A stretch of DNA of 64,000 bases, taken from Streptomyces sp. PT12. GTDB taxonomy: Bacteria > Actinomycetota > Actinomycetes > Streptomycetales > Streptomycetaceae. Below, one piece after another: positions 1 to 8,530 of the stretch (positions are counted from its first letter, which is position 1; every line of letters starts with the position of its first letter). Position numbers and translations under genes: made by a program. The stretch lies in assembly GCF_003311645.1 (NCBI RefSeq), contig NZ_QEST01000287.1, forward strand, positions 35,905 to 99,904, read 5' to 3'. The notes under the pieces were generated by a model. It was not told the origin of the DNA, searched no databases, and saw nothing but the letters and a program-made list of their open reading frames with translations.

Positions 1-309
1 CTCGGCAGCTATCTGACGGACGTGGCCACCAGGAACGTGTACGGGGCGTTCGGCGTCCCGATCGCCCTGCTGGTGTGGATGAACCTGATGGCCAAGCTCC
101 TGCTGATCTGCTGCGCCTGGACGGCGACCGCGGTCACTCCGGCGGAGCGTCCCCGCGCCGACGCCATGGACGCGACGGGCGGGACAGGCGGGAAGGACGC
201 GAAGGACGCGGCGGGTGGGAAGGGCGCGAGGGGCGCGCCAGGGGAAGGGGATGGCGGCGGTGGAACAGATACGCCGCCCCCGCCACCACGGCCAGACCCG
301 CCGCGGTGA
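1..309 (+). CDS. YihY/BrkB-family membrane protein, C-terminal end (partial)
   Basis: The window opens inside this gene, in frame from base 1, so no start is visible. The first 40 or so residues include a conserved stretch (NVYGAFGVPIALLVWM) and a hydrophobic helix ending near TATAVTP. This matches the last membrane helix of YihY/virulence factor BrkB proteins, inner-membrane proteins of uncertain transport role. The helix is followed by a low-complexity tail rich in Gly, Asp, Ala and Lys, then a run of prolines. The last 176 bp overlap, on the opposite strand, the 3' end of the carboxypeptidase gene, whose own tail is also low-complexity. One of the two tails may be a recent extension. The family call is fairly secure, but only the C-terminus can be seen. 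Confidence 0.7.
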   Translation, partial: LGSYLTDVATRNVYGAFGVPIALLVWMNLMAKLLLICCAWTATAVTPAERPRADAMDATGGTGGKDAKDAAGGKGARGAPGEGDGGGGTDTPPPPPRPDPPR

Positions 310-1480
310 CCCCGAGCACCGTGAGCCCCGTGGAGGAGATCCCGTCTCCGCCGCCGCCCGCGGCGCCCTCCTGGCCCGTCGCGCCCGGACCCGCGGGGTT
401 GGCCCCGTCGGCGTCCGCGCCGCCCGTGGCCTCGCCGGGCTCGCGCGGCGGGTCCTGCGGCAGCTCGCTCAGGGGCGGCACCAGCTCGCCGATCGGCTCC
501 ACCGAGTCGGCCGCCGCGAATCCCCAGTCGAAGAGGGCCGCGGTCTCCCGGTAGACCGTCAGGCTGTCGCCCTCGGGGTCCATCACGGTGACCAGCAGCA
601 CGCGCCCGCCGCGCTCGGCGACGCCGGTGAACGTGTACCCGGCGCCCGAGGTGTAGCCGTTCTTCACCCCGGCGACGCCCTCGTAGCGCTCGAGCCCGGG
701 GGCGCCGACCAGCAGGCGGTTGGTGTTCTGGATCTCGTAGGTCTCCCGGTCATCGCCCTCGCCCTCGCCGGGGAAGTCGGCGCTGGGCGTGGCGGCGTAC
801 GCGCGGAAGTCGGCGTTCTGCATGCCGGAGCGGGCGATGAGGGTCAGGTCGTAGGCCGACGACACCTGCCCCTCGGCGTCGTAGCCGTCGGGGCTCACCA
901 CGTGGGTGTCGTTGGCCTGGAGGTCGTCGGCGCGCTCGTTCATCTCGGCGACGGTGGGCTCGCGGCCGCCGTTCATGGCGGTCAACGCGGCCACCGCGTC
1001 GTTGCCCGAGGCCAGGAAGACGCCGTGCCACAGGTCCTCGACGGTGTAGGTCGCGCCGTCGTCGAGGCCGACGGCGCTGCTGCCAGGGCCGAGGTCCGCC
1101 ATGTCGTCGGGGTCGGCGACATAGGTGTCATCGCGGTCGAACTTCGGCAGCAGCGCGTCCGCGAACAGCATCTTCAGCGTGCTCGCTGGCGGCAGCGGCC
1201 GGTGGGCGTCGCGGGCGGCCAGCACGTCGCCGCTCTCGGCGTCGGCGACGATCCACGACCTGGCGGTGAGGTCGTCGGGCAGCGCGGGCGCGCCGTCGTC
1301 GGCGCGCACCTGAGGGCGGGGGCTGGCCAGTAGCTCGCCGCCCACCGCCGACCTCTCGGCGGGCGGGTCGTCGTCGTCGGCCGCGGCGCCAGTGGCGGGG
1401 GCGAGCAGCGCGGGAGTGACTATGGCCAGCACGAGCGCGCGAACAGGCATCCGAAGGGAGGGCGAGCGAGTGAACGGCAC
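134..1480 (-). CDS. D-alanyl-D-alanine carboxypeptidase (S11 family)
   Basis: A secreted, membrane-anchored penicillin-binding enzyme that would trim the terminal D-Ala of peptidoglycan stem peptides. A signal segment spans roughly residues 12-33. The three active-site motifs are present: STLK (100-103), SGN (158-160) and KNG (273-275, in place of the commoner KTG). A C-terminal transmembrane helix (about 385-410) precedes a cytoplasmic tail of Arg-Pro-Ser repeats. This order is usual for type 5 PBPs of actinomycetes. The GTG start at 1480 has no Shine-Dalgarno, but TAAGTT ends 6 nt upstream, which fits a leaderless transcript. An internal ATG at 1450 is the alternative. The 3' end overlaps the convergent BrkB-type gene by 176 bp. 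Confidence 0.9.
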   Translation of the reverse strand: MPFTRSPSLRMPVRALVLAIVTPALLAPATGAAADDDDPPAERSAVGGELLASPRPQVRADDGAPALPDDLTARSWIVADAESGDVLAARDAHRPLPPASTLKMLFADALLPKFDRDDTYVADPDDMADLGPGSSAVGLDDGATYTVEDLWHGVFLASGNDAVAALTAMNGGREPTVAEMNERADDLQANDTHVVSPDGYDAEGQVSSAYDLTLIARSGMQNADFRAYAATPSADFPGEGEGDDRETYEIQNTNRLLVGAPGLERYEGVAGVKNGYTSGAGYTFTGVAERGGRVLLVTVMDPEGDSLTVYRETAALFDWGFAAADSVEPIGELVPPLSELPQDPPREPGEATGGADADGANPAGPGATGQEGAAGGGGDGISSTGLTVLGVTAAGLAVVAGAAYLFHRRHPLPLARPSRPSHPPRPSRPSRLSRPSRPWRRRGDAPPE

Positions 1481-1486
1481 ATCACG

Positions 1487-1492
1487 AACTTA
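1487..1492 (-). promoter_or_regulatory. -10 element of a probable leaderless promoter for the carboxypeptidase
   Basis: The minus strand reads TAAGTT, then 6 nt, then the GTG start. No purine-rich ribosome-binding site lies in between. This is the geometry of a leaderless actinobacterial promoter. It is an inference from spacing only. Confidence 0.45.
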
Positions 1493-1611
1493 CCGTTGGC
1501 CGTCCCCGAGCTGACCAGTGGTGCGGCTCAAACCGGTGACTGGCCCCGATCCGGAGGACGCCCCGACGGCGCCGCATACTGGTCGGACAAGAAGCTGAAA
1601 GGACGTTCACC

Positions 1612-2994
1612 ATGGGCGTTTTGATCGTCATCCCGCTGGCCGTGGTGGCGGTCGTGCTCGGCGCGATCCACTGGTATCTGTGGAAGCGCCTCGTGCGGGA
1701 CGTCTCGGCGCAGGGGAGCCGGTACCGGACCGCGGGGGCGGTGGCGCTCGCGGTGCTTCCGGTGCTGGCGGTGTTCTCGTTCGCGGGGCGCGAGATGGGC
1801 GTTCCGTTCGGCGTGCAGCGGTTCACGGCGTGGCCCGGCTACCACTGGATGATCGCGATGCTCTATCTGCTGCTCACGCTGGGCGCGGCCGAGGTGGCCA
1901 GGCCGCTGGTCCTGCGGGTGCTGCGGCGGCGGGCGCGGGGGCGCGCGGCGGGGGAGCCCGCGTCCGAGCCCGAGCCCGAGCCCGCGTCCGAGCCCGTTCC
2001 CGTGGCGGCGGGGGCGGGCGGCGCGGGGGCGAAGGATCCGGCCGAATTCGCGGCGGGCGAGGTCGGCGCGGCCGGGGAAAGCGCTGGCGGCGAGGGTGCC
2101 GACGGTGGTAGGGGCGGCGGCGCGAAGGGCGCGAAGGACCTGAGGGCCCCGGACGACCCCGCCGAGCTGAGCCGCAGGCTGCTGGTCTCCCGCGCCGCCG
2201 CGCTCACCGCGGGGGTGGTCGCGGCCGGGGCCCTCGGCTATGGCTCGTGGAACGCGCGCAACCTCAGGACCAAGCACGTCACCGTTCCGCTGGCCAAGCT
2301 GCCCCGCGCGGCCCACGGCTACCGCGTCGCCGTGGTCAGCGACATCCATCTGGGCCCGCTCATGGGCCGCTCGCACTGCCAGCGCGTGGTGGACACGATC
2401 AATCGCGCCCAGCCCGACCTGATCACCGTCGTCGGCGACCTCGTGGACGCCGAGGTGGCCGACCTCAGGACCGCCGCCGCGCCCCTCGCCGAGCTGGGCG
2501 CGCGCGACGGCGCGTACTTTGTGACGGGCAATCACGAGTACTTCGTCGAGGGCACGGGGGAATGGCTCGACCACCTGCGCGAGCTGGGCCTGCGCCCCCT
2601 GGAGAACGCCCGCGACGAGCTGCCCCACTTCGACCTGGCCGGGGTCAACGACCTGGCGGGCGAGGGCACCGAGGGCGGCGGCCCCGACTTCGGCGCGGCG
2701 CTCGGCGACCGCGACCCGCAGCGGGCGTCGATCCTGATGTCCCATCAGCCGGTCACCATTCACGACGCGGTCGACCACGGCGTCGACCTCCAGCTCTCGG
2801 GCCACACCCACGGCGGCCAGGTCTGGCCGATCACCTATCTCGCCGCGCTCGCCAACCCGACCCTGGCGGGCCTCGAACGCTACGGGGACACCCAGCTCTA
2901 TGTGAGCCGCGGTGCAGGCGCCTGGGGGCCGCCCGTCCGCATCGGCGCCGATCCCGATGTGACGATCATCACGCTGGAGTCGGGGCAGTCCTGA
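1612..2994 (+). CDS. Membrane-anchored metallophosphoesterase
   Basis: A calcineurin-like metallophosphoesterase of about 460 residues. The N-terminal half has three hydrophobic helices (about residues 3-25, 43-62 and 78-105). A flexible linker rich in Ala, Gly, Glu and Pro (about 110-185) follows, then a fourth helix near 195-215. The catalytic domain carries the metal-binding series VSDIHLGP, GDLVD, GNHEY, SHQP and SGHTHGGQ. The domain probably faces outward and may act on phospholipid or cell-wall phosphodiesters, but the substrate cannot be read from sequence. The ATG at 1612 follows an AAAGGA site at good spacing. The repetitive linker, encoding alternating Pro, Glu and Ala, is the oddity. 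Confidence 0.85.
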   Translation: MGVLIVIPLAVVAVVLGAIHWYLWKRLVRDVSAQGSRYRTAGAVALAVLPVLAVFSFAGREMGVPFGVQRFTAWPGYHWMIAMLYLLLTLGAAEVARPLVLRVLRRRARGRAAGEPASEPEPEPASEPVPVAAGAGGAGAKDPAEFAAGEVGAAGESAGGEGADGGRGGGAKGAKDLRAPDDPAELSRRLLVSRAAALTAGVVAAGALGYGSWNARNLRTKHVTVPLAKLPRAAHGYRVAVVSDIHLGPLMGRSHCQRVVDTINRAQPDLITVVGDLVDAEVADLRTAAAPLAELGARDGAYFVTGNHEYFVEGTGEWLDHLRELGLRPLENARDELPHFDLAGVNDLAGEGTEGGGPDFGAALGDRDPQRASILMSHQPVTIHDAVDHGVDLQLSGHTHGGQVWPITYLAALANPTLAGLERYGDTQLYVSRGAGAWGPPVRIGADPDVTIITLESGQS

Positions 2995-3150
2995 CCTCGG
3001 CAAACAACAACTGAGTGCGATTGTCCTGTTTTCGTCTCAAGCTGTCGTGCGAGTCAACTATTCGTCCCGCTCCGGTGTCTTGGATAACGACCAGGGAACA
3101 AAGTGACAGCGTGGCGGACACACAACGCTGTGGCGGAGGTGCGGTGGGCA

Positions 3151-3456
3151 ATGGCGGACGAGATCGAGATCGGGATCGAGGCCCTCGTCATCCGAGGCCG
3201 GGTGCGTGACTCCCTCGGGGTCGCGCTGCCTCGGGCCGTGGTGACCCTGACGGGGCCAGGGGGTGGGCGGAGCCTGGTGAAGACGCGCAGCGCGGACGAC
3301 GGCGCCTTCACGGTGACCGCCCCGACGCGCGGGGACTACCTGCTGGCCGCGTTCTCCCCCCAGCTGGGCAGCCAGAGCGTGGCCGTCAGGCTCGAAGGGC
3401 GCCCCGTCGAGGTGGAGTTCCGCATCGATGTGCCGGGCGCCACACTTTCCGACTGA
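3151..3456 (+). CDS. Small carboxypeptidase-regulatory-like (Ig-fold) protein
   Basis: About 101 residues. Most of it is one carboxypeptidase-regulatory-like domain: ALVIRGRVRDSLGVALPRA, then VTLTGPGG, a KTRSADDGAFTVTAP turn and a final beta strand. This is the standard transthyretin/Ig-like pattern. No signal peptide or membrane segment is seen, so it would act in the cytoplasm, and its function is unknown. The ATG at 3151 is preferred because GGAGGTG lies 9 nt upstream. An in-frame start at 3103 would add 16 unremarkable residues. About three copies of a 10-bp CCCCGACCGA-like repeat follow the stop codon. Confidence 0.65.
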   Translation: MADEIEIGIEALVIRGRVRDSLGVALPRAVVTLTGPGGGRSLVKTRSADDGAFTVTAPTRGDYLLAAFSPQLGSQSVAVRLEGRPVEVEFRIDVPGATLSD

Positions 3457-3694
3457 CCCCGACCGACCCCGACCGACCCCGGGTGACCGCGCCCGCACCC
3501 CTCGGTGATCACCTCACCAGGTTCGAACACCCGTCGAAATCCCCGCACTTGCCCCGCTAGTTCCGTCACCGAAAGCGCTTCCCCTCCAGATCCGGGTCAA
3601 GTTGTGGCCGCACCGTTGTGCCCCGCGTGGTGCAGTGGTGTGGACCCTGTGGTTGGCTGAGCCACCGAGGTTTTTGCGAGAAAGGGTTCGGGGA

Positions 3695-5335
3695 GTGGCA
3701 CGGATCCGGGCCAGATCGGCCATGGGCATCGGACTGGCCGTGGTGCTGGTCGTCGGTGCGATCGGCGGCTGGATGTTCTTCCGTTCGGACGGTGGTGACA
3801 AGGAACCGATCGTCGTGGGCAGCACCTCCACGCCCTCGATGCTCGACCCGGGCGGCGCCTACGACGCGGGCGCCGCCATGATGGTCAGCAACCTCTACCA
3901 GTCGCTGCTGACGTATGTGCCAGGCAACGAGCAGCCCGTGCCCGACGCGGCCGAGGCATGCGACTTCGACAACGACGAGCTGACGGTCTTCCGCTGCACC
4001 CTGCGCGCGGACCTGGCGTTCTCCACCGGTCGGCTGATGACCCCCGCCGACGTCAAGTTCTCCTACGACCGCATCCTCGCCATGGCCGAACGGGCCGAGC
4101 AGGACGAGGCGGACGACAGCATCCCGGCCGAGGAGAAGTTCAACTACGCGGGCCCCTCAAGCCTGCTCGCCTCTCTCGAGTCGGTCACCGTCGACGGCAG
4201 GGACATCGTGTTCCAGCTCAACCAGCCGGACGCGACCTTCCCGTTCATCGTGGCGGGCAGCGCGGGCGCCATCGTGGACAGCGAGAGCTACGAGGAGCTC
4301 GAGCCGCGCGACGACGGCTCCGTCGTCGGCTCGGGGCCCTACACGCTGACCGCGTACGAGCCCAACGAGTACGCCGACCTCGAGCCCAACCCCGAGTACC
4401 GCGGCGCCAACGAGCGCGCCGAACTCCCCATCCGCGTCCGGTGGTTCACCGAGGCCGAGGACGGCACCGCCGCCGACCAGCTGCTGGCCCGCGCGTGGGA
4501 GGAGGGCGAGGTCGACGTCAACGACGGCAAGATGCCGCCCGAGGTCCTCGCGGACATCAACCCCAGCGACCCCGACCACCGCTTCAGCGAGTCCGCCGCC
4601 GCCTCCATCCGTGTCATGGGCTTCAACACCCGCGAGGGCGCCCCCATGGCCGACGAGGCGCTGCGCAGCGCGGCCGCGGCGGTGCTCGACCGCGAGGCGA
4701 TCACCCGTCATGTCCACGAGAACGCCGTCGAGGCGCTCTACTCCCTGATCCCCGTGGGCTTCGCGGGCCATGGCACGCCGTACTACGACTGGTACCGGGA
4801 CGCGGATCCCGAGGAGCTGCGCGACGACCTGGAGGCGGCGGGGTACGAGCTGCCCGTCCCATTCGACCTCGCCTACTCGCGAGGCGTCCAGAACCACGAG
4901 GAGGCCGAGGTGATCACCCGCCAGCTTGAGGCGGACGGCCTGTTCGACGTCACGACGACCTACTACGACTGGTCCGAGTTCATCCCGCAGATCTACGGCT
5001 CCGCGCCGTTCGACGCCTACATCGTGGGCTGGGTGGCCGACTACCCCGACCCCGCCGCGTTCACCGACGTGCTGCTCGGCGAGGGCGACGGCCTCAACAC
5101 CGGCTACAGCGACGACGGGATCAACGACCTCATCGCCCAGACGCGCGACGAGCCCGACCGCGGGCTCGCCGCCGACCGGTTCAAGCACATCCACGAGCTG
5201 GCGGCCGAGGCGGCGCCCATCGTCCCGATCTTCCAGGACGTGCGGATCACCCTGAGCGCCGAGGACATCACGGGCACTCAGCATCTGTCGAGCAACAGCG
5301 GCGTGTGGCGGCTCTGGGAGCTGCGCCGCATCTGA
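3695..5335 (+). CDS. ABC transporter substrate-binding protein, family 5 (peptide/nickel type)
   Basis: A solute-binding protein of about 546 residues of the DppA/OppA type. It has an N-terminal hydrophobic anchor (GIGLAVVLVVGAIGGWMFF) rather than a clear lipobox. The family pattern follows: IVVGSTSTPSMLDPG, a DVKFSYDRIL segment, VVGSGPYTLTAYEP, and a late WVADYPDPAAF with NTGYSDDGINDLI. It would capture short peptides outside the membrane. The GTG at 3695 was chosen because AAAGGG lies 8 nt upstream and it places the membrane anchor near the N-terminus; the reading frame is open 31 codons further upstream. No permease or ATPase gene is adjacent, so it must share a transporter encoded elsewhere. 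Confidence 0.85.
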   Translation: MARIRARSAMGIGLAVVLVVGAIGGWMFFRSDGGDKEPIVVGSTSTPSMLDPGGAYDAGAAMMVSNLYQSLLTYVPGNEQPVPDAAEACDFDNDELTVFRCTLRADLAFSTGRLMTPADVKFSYDRILAMAERAEQDEADDSIPAEEKFNYAGPSSLLASLESVTVDGRDIVFQLNQPDATFPFIVAGSAGAIVDSESYEELEPRDDGSVVGSGPYTLTAYEPNEYADLEPNPEYRGANERAELPIRVRWFTEAEDGTAADQLLARAWEEGEVDVNDGKMPPEVLADINPSDPDHRFSESAAASIRVMGFNTREGAPMADEALRSAAAAVLDREAITRHVHENAVEALYSLIPVGFAGHGTPYYDWYRDADPEELRDDLEAAGYELPVPFDLAYSRGVQNHEEAEVITRQLEADGLFDVTTTYYDWSEFIPQIYGSAPFDAYIVGWVADYPDPAAFTDVLLGEGDGLNTGYSDDGINDLIAQTRDEPDRGLAADRFKHIHELAAEAAPIVPIFQDVRITLSAEDITGTQHLSSNSGVWRLWELRRI

Positions 5336-5356
5336 TCCTTGCGCCATGATGCGCTC

Positions 5357-6184
5357 ATGGCACGCCTACGGCACACGATCGTCCTCACGTCCGTCAGCCG
5401 TCCGCACGTCGAGAGGGCTCTCGGCGTCGCGCACGACGTCCTGGAGAGCCTTGGCACGCGCGGGTCCACCCTGCTCGCCGAGGACGGCCATCCCGTCGCT
5501 GGCGTCGAGCTGCGCTCAGGCGAGCACCTGCGGCCCGGCGCCAGATACGCGCTGGTGGACGGTCACGAGCAGGCGGTCGAGGCGGAGGTGCTCGCGTGGG
5601 ACCGGGCGCGCGAGACCGGCGCGCGCTTCGAGGTGACGCACCCGGCGTACACGTTCCCCGACGGCGCGGAGACCTCGAGCGGCCGGGTCGTGTCCGTGGT
5701 GCGGCTGCACAGCGCCGACCGGCCCGAACGGCTCGACCTGGCCGTCGACGCGGCGCTGACCCGCGCCGACGGGCGGCGCAGGCGGCTGCGGTGGTTCACG
5801 CTCAACGGCACGCTCGACCTCGCGCGCTGGTGGCAGGCGCTCGAAGGGGCCGCGCGCTTCGGCGCGCCCGGCAGGCCCGCGTTCTCGCTGCGGATGCGGC
5901 ACCCGGTACTGCGCGCCGCGTTCGAGGCCAACCCGCGCGAGGCCGCCGACGGAACGTGGCGCGTCGAGGTGGTCACGATGCTGTGCGGCCGCGGCCTGGC
6001 CCGCCCGGTCGCCGCGGTGCCGCTGCTGGTGACGCGGCGGATGATGCACCGGGCGATCGGCCAGGCGCTCGACCGCCTGGCCGACAACTGGCGCACCCAC
6101 GTCGCCCCCGAGCTCAACCGCGAACCCGAGGAGCTGCGCCGGGAGTTGACGGAGCTTCTGTGTCGGGCGACGGTCAAGGAATGA
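5357..6184 (+). CDS. Hypothetical protein
   Basis: A soluble protein of about 275 residues that I do not recognise. It is mixed alpha/beta, with no signal peptide or membrane helix. The C-terminal third is helical and charged (LDRLADNWRTHV followed by repeated Glu, Arg and Leu). The ATG at 5357 gives MARLRHTIVLTSVS; an earlier in-frame TTG at 5339 is less likely. The gene starts 22 bp after the substrate-binding protein gene on the same strand and may be co-transcribed with it. GC-rich third positions over the full length support real coding. Confidence 0.6.
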   Translation: MARLRHTIVLTSVSRPHVERALGVAHDVLESLGTRGSTLLAEDGHPVAGVELRSGEHLRPGARYALVDGHEQAVEAEVLAWDRARETGARFEVTHPAYTFPDGAETSSGRVVSVVRLHSADRPERLDLAVDAALTRADGRRRRLRWFTLNGTLDLARWWQALEGAARFGAPGRPAFSLRMRHPVLRAAFEANPREAADGTWRVEVVTMLCGRGLARPVAAVPLLVTRRMMHRAIGQALDRLADNWRTHVAPELNREPEELRRELTELLCRATVKE

Positions 6185-6739
6185 CGCTTGCCCCTGTGGC
6201 TTGGCCGTTGCTGGGTGCGGGTGGGTGAGGGGTGTCGCGGCTACCGCCGCGGGCCCGGCCGCTGGCCGGTGCGCAGGGGGCGATGCCGTGGACGACGGCC
6301 CCGTCGGCGCGCGCCGCGCGGCCCGTCCGCGGGCCGGTGAATGGGGTACGGCGTTCCCTGCGGCCTTGTCGGTCCGTCGGCGCGGGCCGCGCCGCGGCCA
6401 CGTGTTCCGACGGTGCGGCCAGTTCGGCCACGGGCGAACCCCCGCGGTGGTAGCCGCAGCACCATTGGCCCACGTGCATCGGCCCACCGCGGGACCGTCG
6501 CGGTCAACTGCCGGGCCTGCGGCGGCAGGTGTCCCGTAGCCATCGGGCCAGGTATGCCATCCGTACTGGCTCACGGCCCTTCCCTCGCCGTGGCAGCCGC
6601 AGTCCCACTGGCCGACCCGCACCGGCCCGCGGGCTGGCCGCGTGACACGCGGCGACGGCAGGCTCACGGCCGAGTCAGCGGCGGCAGCCGCGGCGCCCCT
6701 CACCCACCCGCGGCGGGTGGCGGCTTCGCCGCCGCAGGT
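6185..6739. repeat. 555-bp gap with diverged direct repeats and low-complexity GC-rich DNA
   Basis: I found no convincing gene here. Two 32-bp segments, 6447-6478 and 6590-6621, match at about 25 of 32 positions. Read on the minus strand, both give a similar short peptide (VGQWDCGCH and VGQWCCGYH), but in different frames. Related GCGGTAGCCGCG-like pieces occur at both ends of the gap. The region could be a decayed coding sequence or a drifting repeat array. It lies downstream of genes on both strands, so promoters are not expected. Confidence 0.45.
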
Positions 6740-8107
6740 CTACAGCACCTTGCCCGGGTTCAGGATGCCTCTCGGGTCGAAGACCTGGCGGATCGCGCGT
6801 TGCAACTCCACGCCGTCCGGGCCCAGTTCGCGGGCCAGCCACTCCTTCTTCAGGACGCCCACGCCGTGTTCGCCCGTGATGGTGCCGCCGAGGTCGAGGC
6901 CGAGGGCCATGATCTCGTCGAACGACTCCCGCGCGCGGCGCGACTCGTCCTCGTCGCGGGCGTCGAAGCACACGGTCGGGTGGGTGTTGCCGTCGCCCGC
7001 GTGCGCGCACACGCCGATCGTCAGCCGGTGGCGTTCGGCGATGGCCGCCACCCCGTCGAGGAGGTCGGCGAGCCTGCTGCGCGGCACGCACACGTCGTCG
7101 ATCATCGTGGTGCCCTTGACCGCCTCAAGGGCCACCAGGGCCGAACGCCGCGCGGCGAGCAGCATCTCCGACTCCGCGTCGTCATCGGCTGGCACCACGT
7201 CCGTCGCGCCCGCGTCCCGGCACAGCTCGGCGACCGCCGCGAGGTCGGCGCCCGGGTCCGCGGTGTCGAACGCCGCGAGCAGCAGCGCCCGCGTGCTCTC
7301 CGGAAGTCCCATGCGGGTCAGCTTGTTGACGGCGGCGATCGTCGTCGCGTCCATCAGTTCGAGCAGCGAAGGGGTGTGGCCTTCGGCCATGATCCGGCAG
7401 ACCGCGTCGCCCGCCGCCGCGGCCGAGTCGAACTCCGCGGCCAGCACCAGCTGCCGCGGCGGCGCGGGCTTGAGCGCGAGCACCGCGCCCACGACCACGC
7501 CGAGCGTTCCCTCCGAGCCCACGAAGAGCCGCGTCAGGTCGTACCCGGCCACGCCCTTGGCGGTGCGCCGACCGGTCGTCAGGAGCCGACCGTCAGCCAG
7601 CACCACGTCGAGGCCCAGGACATACTCGGCCGTCACGCCGTACTTGACGCAGCACAGGCCGCCCGAGCCCGTGCCGATGTTCCCGCCGATCGTGCACTGC
7701 TCCCAGCTCGAAGGGTCGGGGGGATAGGCGAGGCCGTGGGCGGCCACCGCCTTGGACAGGTCGGCGTTGACGACGCCGGGCTCGACGACGGCGTACCGGT
7801 TGACCGGGTCGATCTCGAGGATCCGGTCCATCCGCACCAGCGAGAGCACCACGCACCCCTCGACGGCGTTGGCGCCACCCGACAGGCCCGTGCGCGCGCC
7901 CTGCGGGACCACGGGCACGCGCGCCTCGTGGGCGGTGCGCAGCACGTGGCGCACCTGGTCCACCGTGCGCGGCAGCACGACGGCCGCGGGGGTGCCCGCG
8001 GGGCAGAAGCTGGCCATGTCGTGGGCGTAGGACGCGGTGACATCGCTGTCGGTCAGGACCGCCTCGGCGGGCAGCCCTTCGCGCAGCCGTGCGACAAGAG
8101 TGTCCAT
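6740..8107 (-). CDS. FAD-linked oxidase, GlcD/D-lactate dehydrogenase family
   Basis: About 455 residues of the vanillyl-alcohol-oxidase fold family that includes glycolate oxidase subunit GlcD and D-2-hydroxyacid dehydrogenases. The N-terminal PCMH-type FAD domain is clear: AAVVLPRTVDQVRHVL, VVPQGARTGLSGGANA, then GGNIGTGSGGLCCVKYG. The C-terminal cap ends in CAHAGDGNTHPTV, GEHGVGVLKKEWL and LNPGKVL, the last being the usual family terminus. It likely oxidises glycolate or D-lactate. No GlcE or GlcF partner is adjacent, as is common for the single-gene actinomycete form. The ATG at 8107 fits the family N-terminus; 12 codons further upstream are also open. Confidence 0.88.
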   Translation of the reverse strand: MDTLVARLREGLPAEAVLTDSDVTASYAHDMASFCPAGTPAAVVLPRTVDQVRHVLRTAHEARVPVVPQGARTGLSGGANAVEGCVVLSLVRMDRILEIDPVNRYAVVEPGVVNADLSKAVAAHGLAYPPDPSSWEQCTIGGNIGTGSGGLCCVKYGVTAEYVLGLDVVLADGRLLTTGRRTAKGVAGYDLTRLFVGSEGTLGVVVGAVLALKPAPPRQLVLAAEFDSAAAAGDAVCRIMAEGHTPSLLELMDATTIAAVNKLTRMGLPESTRALLLAAFDTADPGADLAAVAELCRDAGATDVVPADDDAESEMLLAARRSALVALEAVKGTTMIDDVCVPRSRLADLLDGVAAIAERHRLTIGVCAHAGDGNTHPTVCFDARDEDESRRARESFDEIMALGLDLGGTITGEHGVGVLKKEWLARELGPDGVELQRAIRQVFDPRGILNPGKVL

Positions 8108-8180
8108 AGCGGGAGTTTCGCATCGCCGTGCGGGAAATCCCATGGTCGGGACGGCGTCCGTTGTGCGAGGCTGCGCCGCG

Positions 8181-8465
8181 ATGGAACGCGTCGTCGCCGA
8201 CGGCTGGCTGCCGGTCTACGGGCACACCTCGACGCTCGACGAGTGGGACGAGTACGAGTGGTGCTGGACCGGCTCGCTCTCCCGCTGGGCGCTCGACCAC
8301 CCCGACCACCCCGACCACCCCGACCACCCCGACCACCCCGACCACCCCGACCACTCCGAGGCGGCCGAGGCCCGCGCGAGCGCCGACGCCCACCGCACCC
8401 GCTGGCCGCACGGCTACCGCGGCACGCTGGGCTTTGTCACCCTGGTGCTGCGCGACGCGGCCTGA
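8181..8465 (+). CDS. Small protein resembling a methyltransferase C-terminus
   Basis: About 94 residues: GWLPVYGHTSTLDEWDEYEW near the start, an Asp-His-Pro repeat, then HGYRGTLGFVTLVLRDAA. From memory this resembles the last 90 residues of class I SAM-dependent methyltransferases in Streptomyces, without the SAM-binding part. It could therefore be a gene remnant or a free-standing small protein. The start codon has no good ribosome-binding site, and the region upstream holds the 5' end of the divergent oxidase gene. This favours a remnant. Confidence 0.45.
   Translation: MERVVADGWLPVYGHTSTLDEWDEYEWCWTGSLSRWALDHPDHPDHPDHPDHPDHPDHSEAAEARASADAHRTRWPHGYRGTLGFVTLVLRDAA
8295..8357 (+). repeat. 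9-bp tandem repeat GACCACCCC, seven units
   Basis: Six perfect GACCACCCC units and a seventh ending ACTCC lie inside the small coding sequence and encode Asp-His-Pro repeats. The unit is a multiple of three, so copy-number change by slippage would alter length without breaking the frame. Confidence 0.9.
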
Positions 8466-8530
8466 GGTGTTCACCCGGGGGCCCTCCACCGTTCACCGGG
8501 CGGGCGCGGGGACGGGCCACGATCCGGCGC

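Noticed and set aside
215-1333. Plus-strand open frame of 372 codons opposite the carboxypeptidase
   Set aside because: The opposite strand carries all three active-site motifs of an S11 enzyme, and the plus-strand translation has no recognisable fold.
3515-3545. tRNA-like T-arm (GGTTCGAAC)
   Set aside because: The flanking bases do not pair to form a T-stem, and no acceptor, D or anticodon arms are present.
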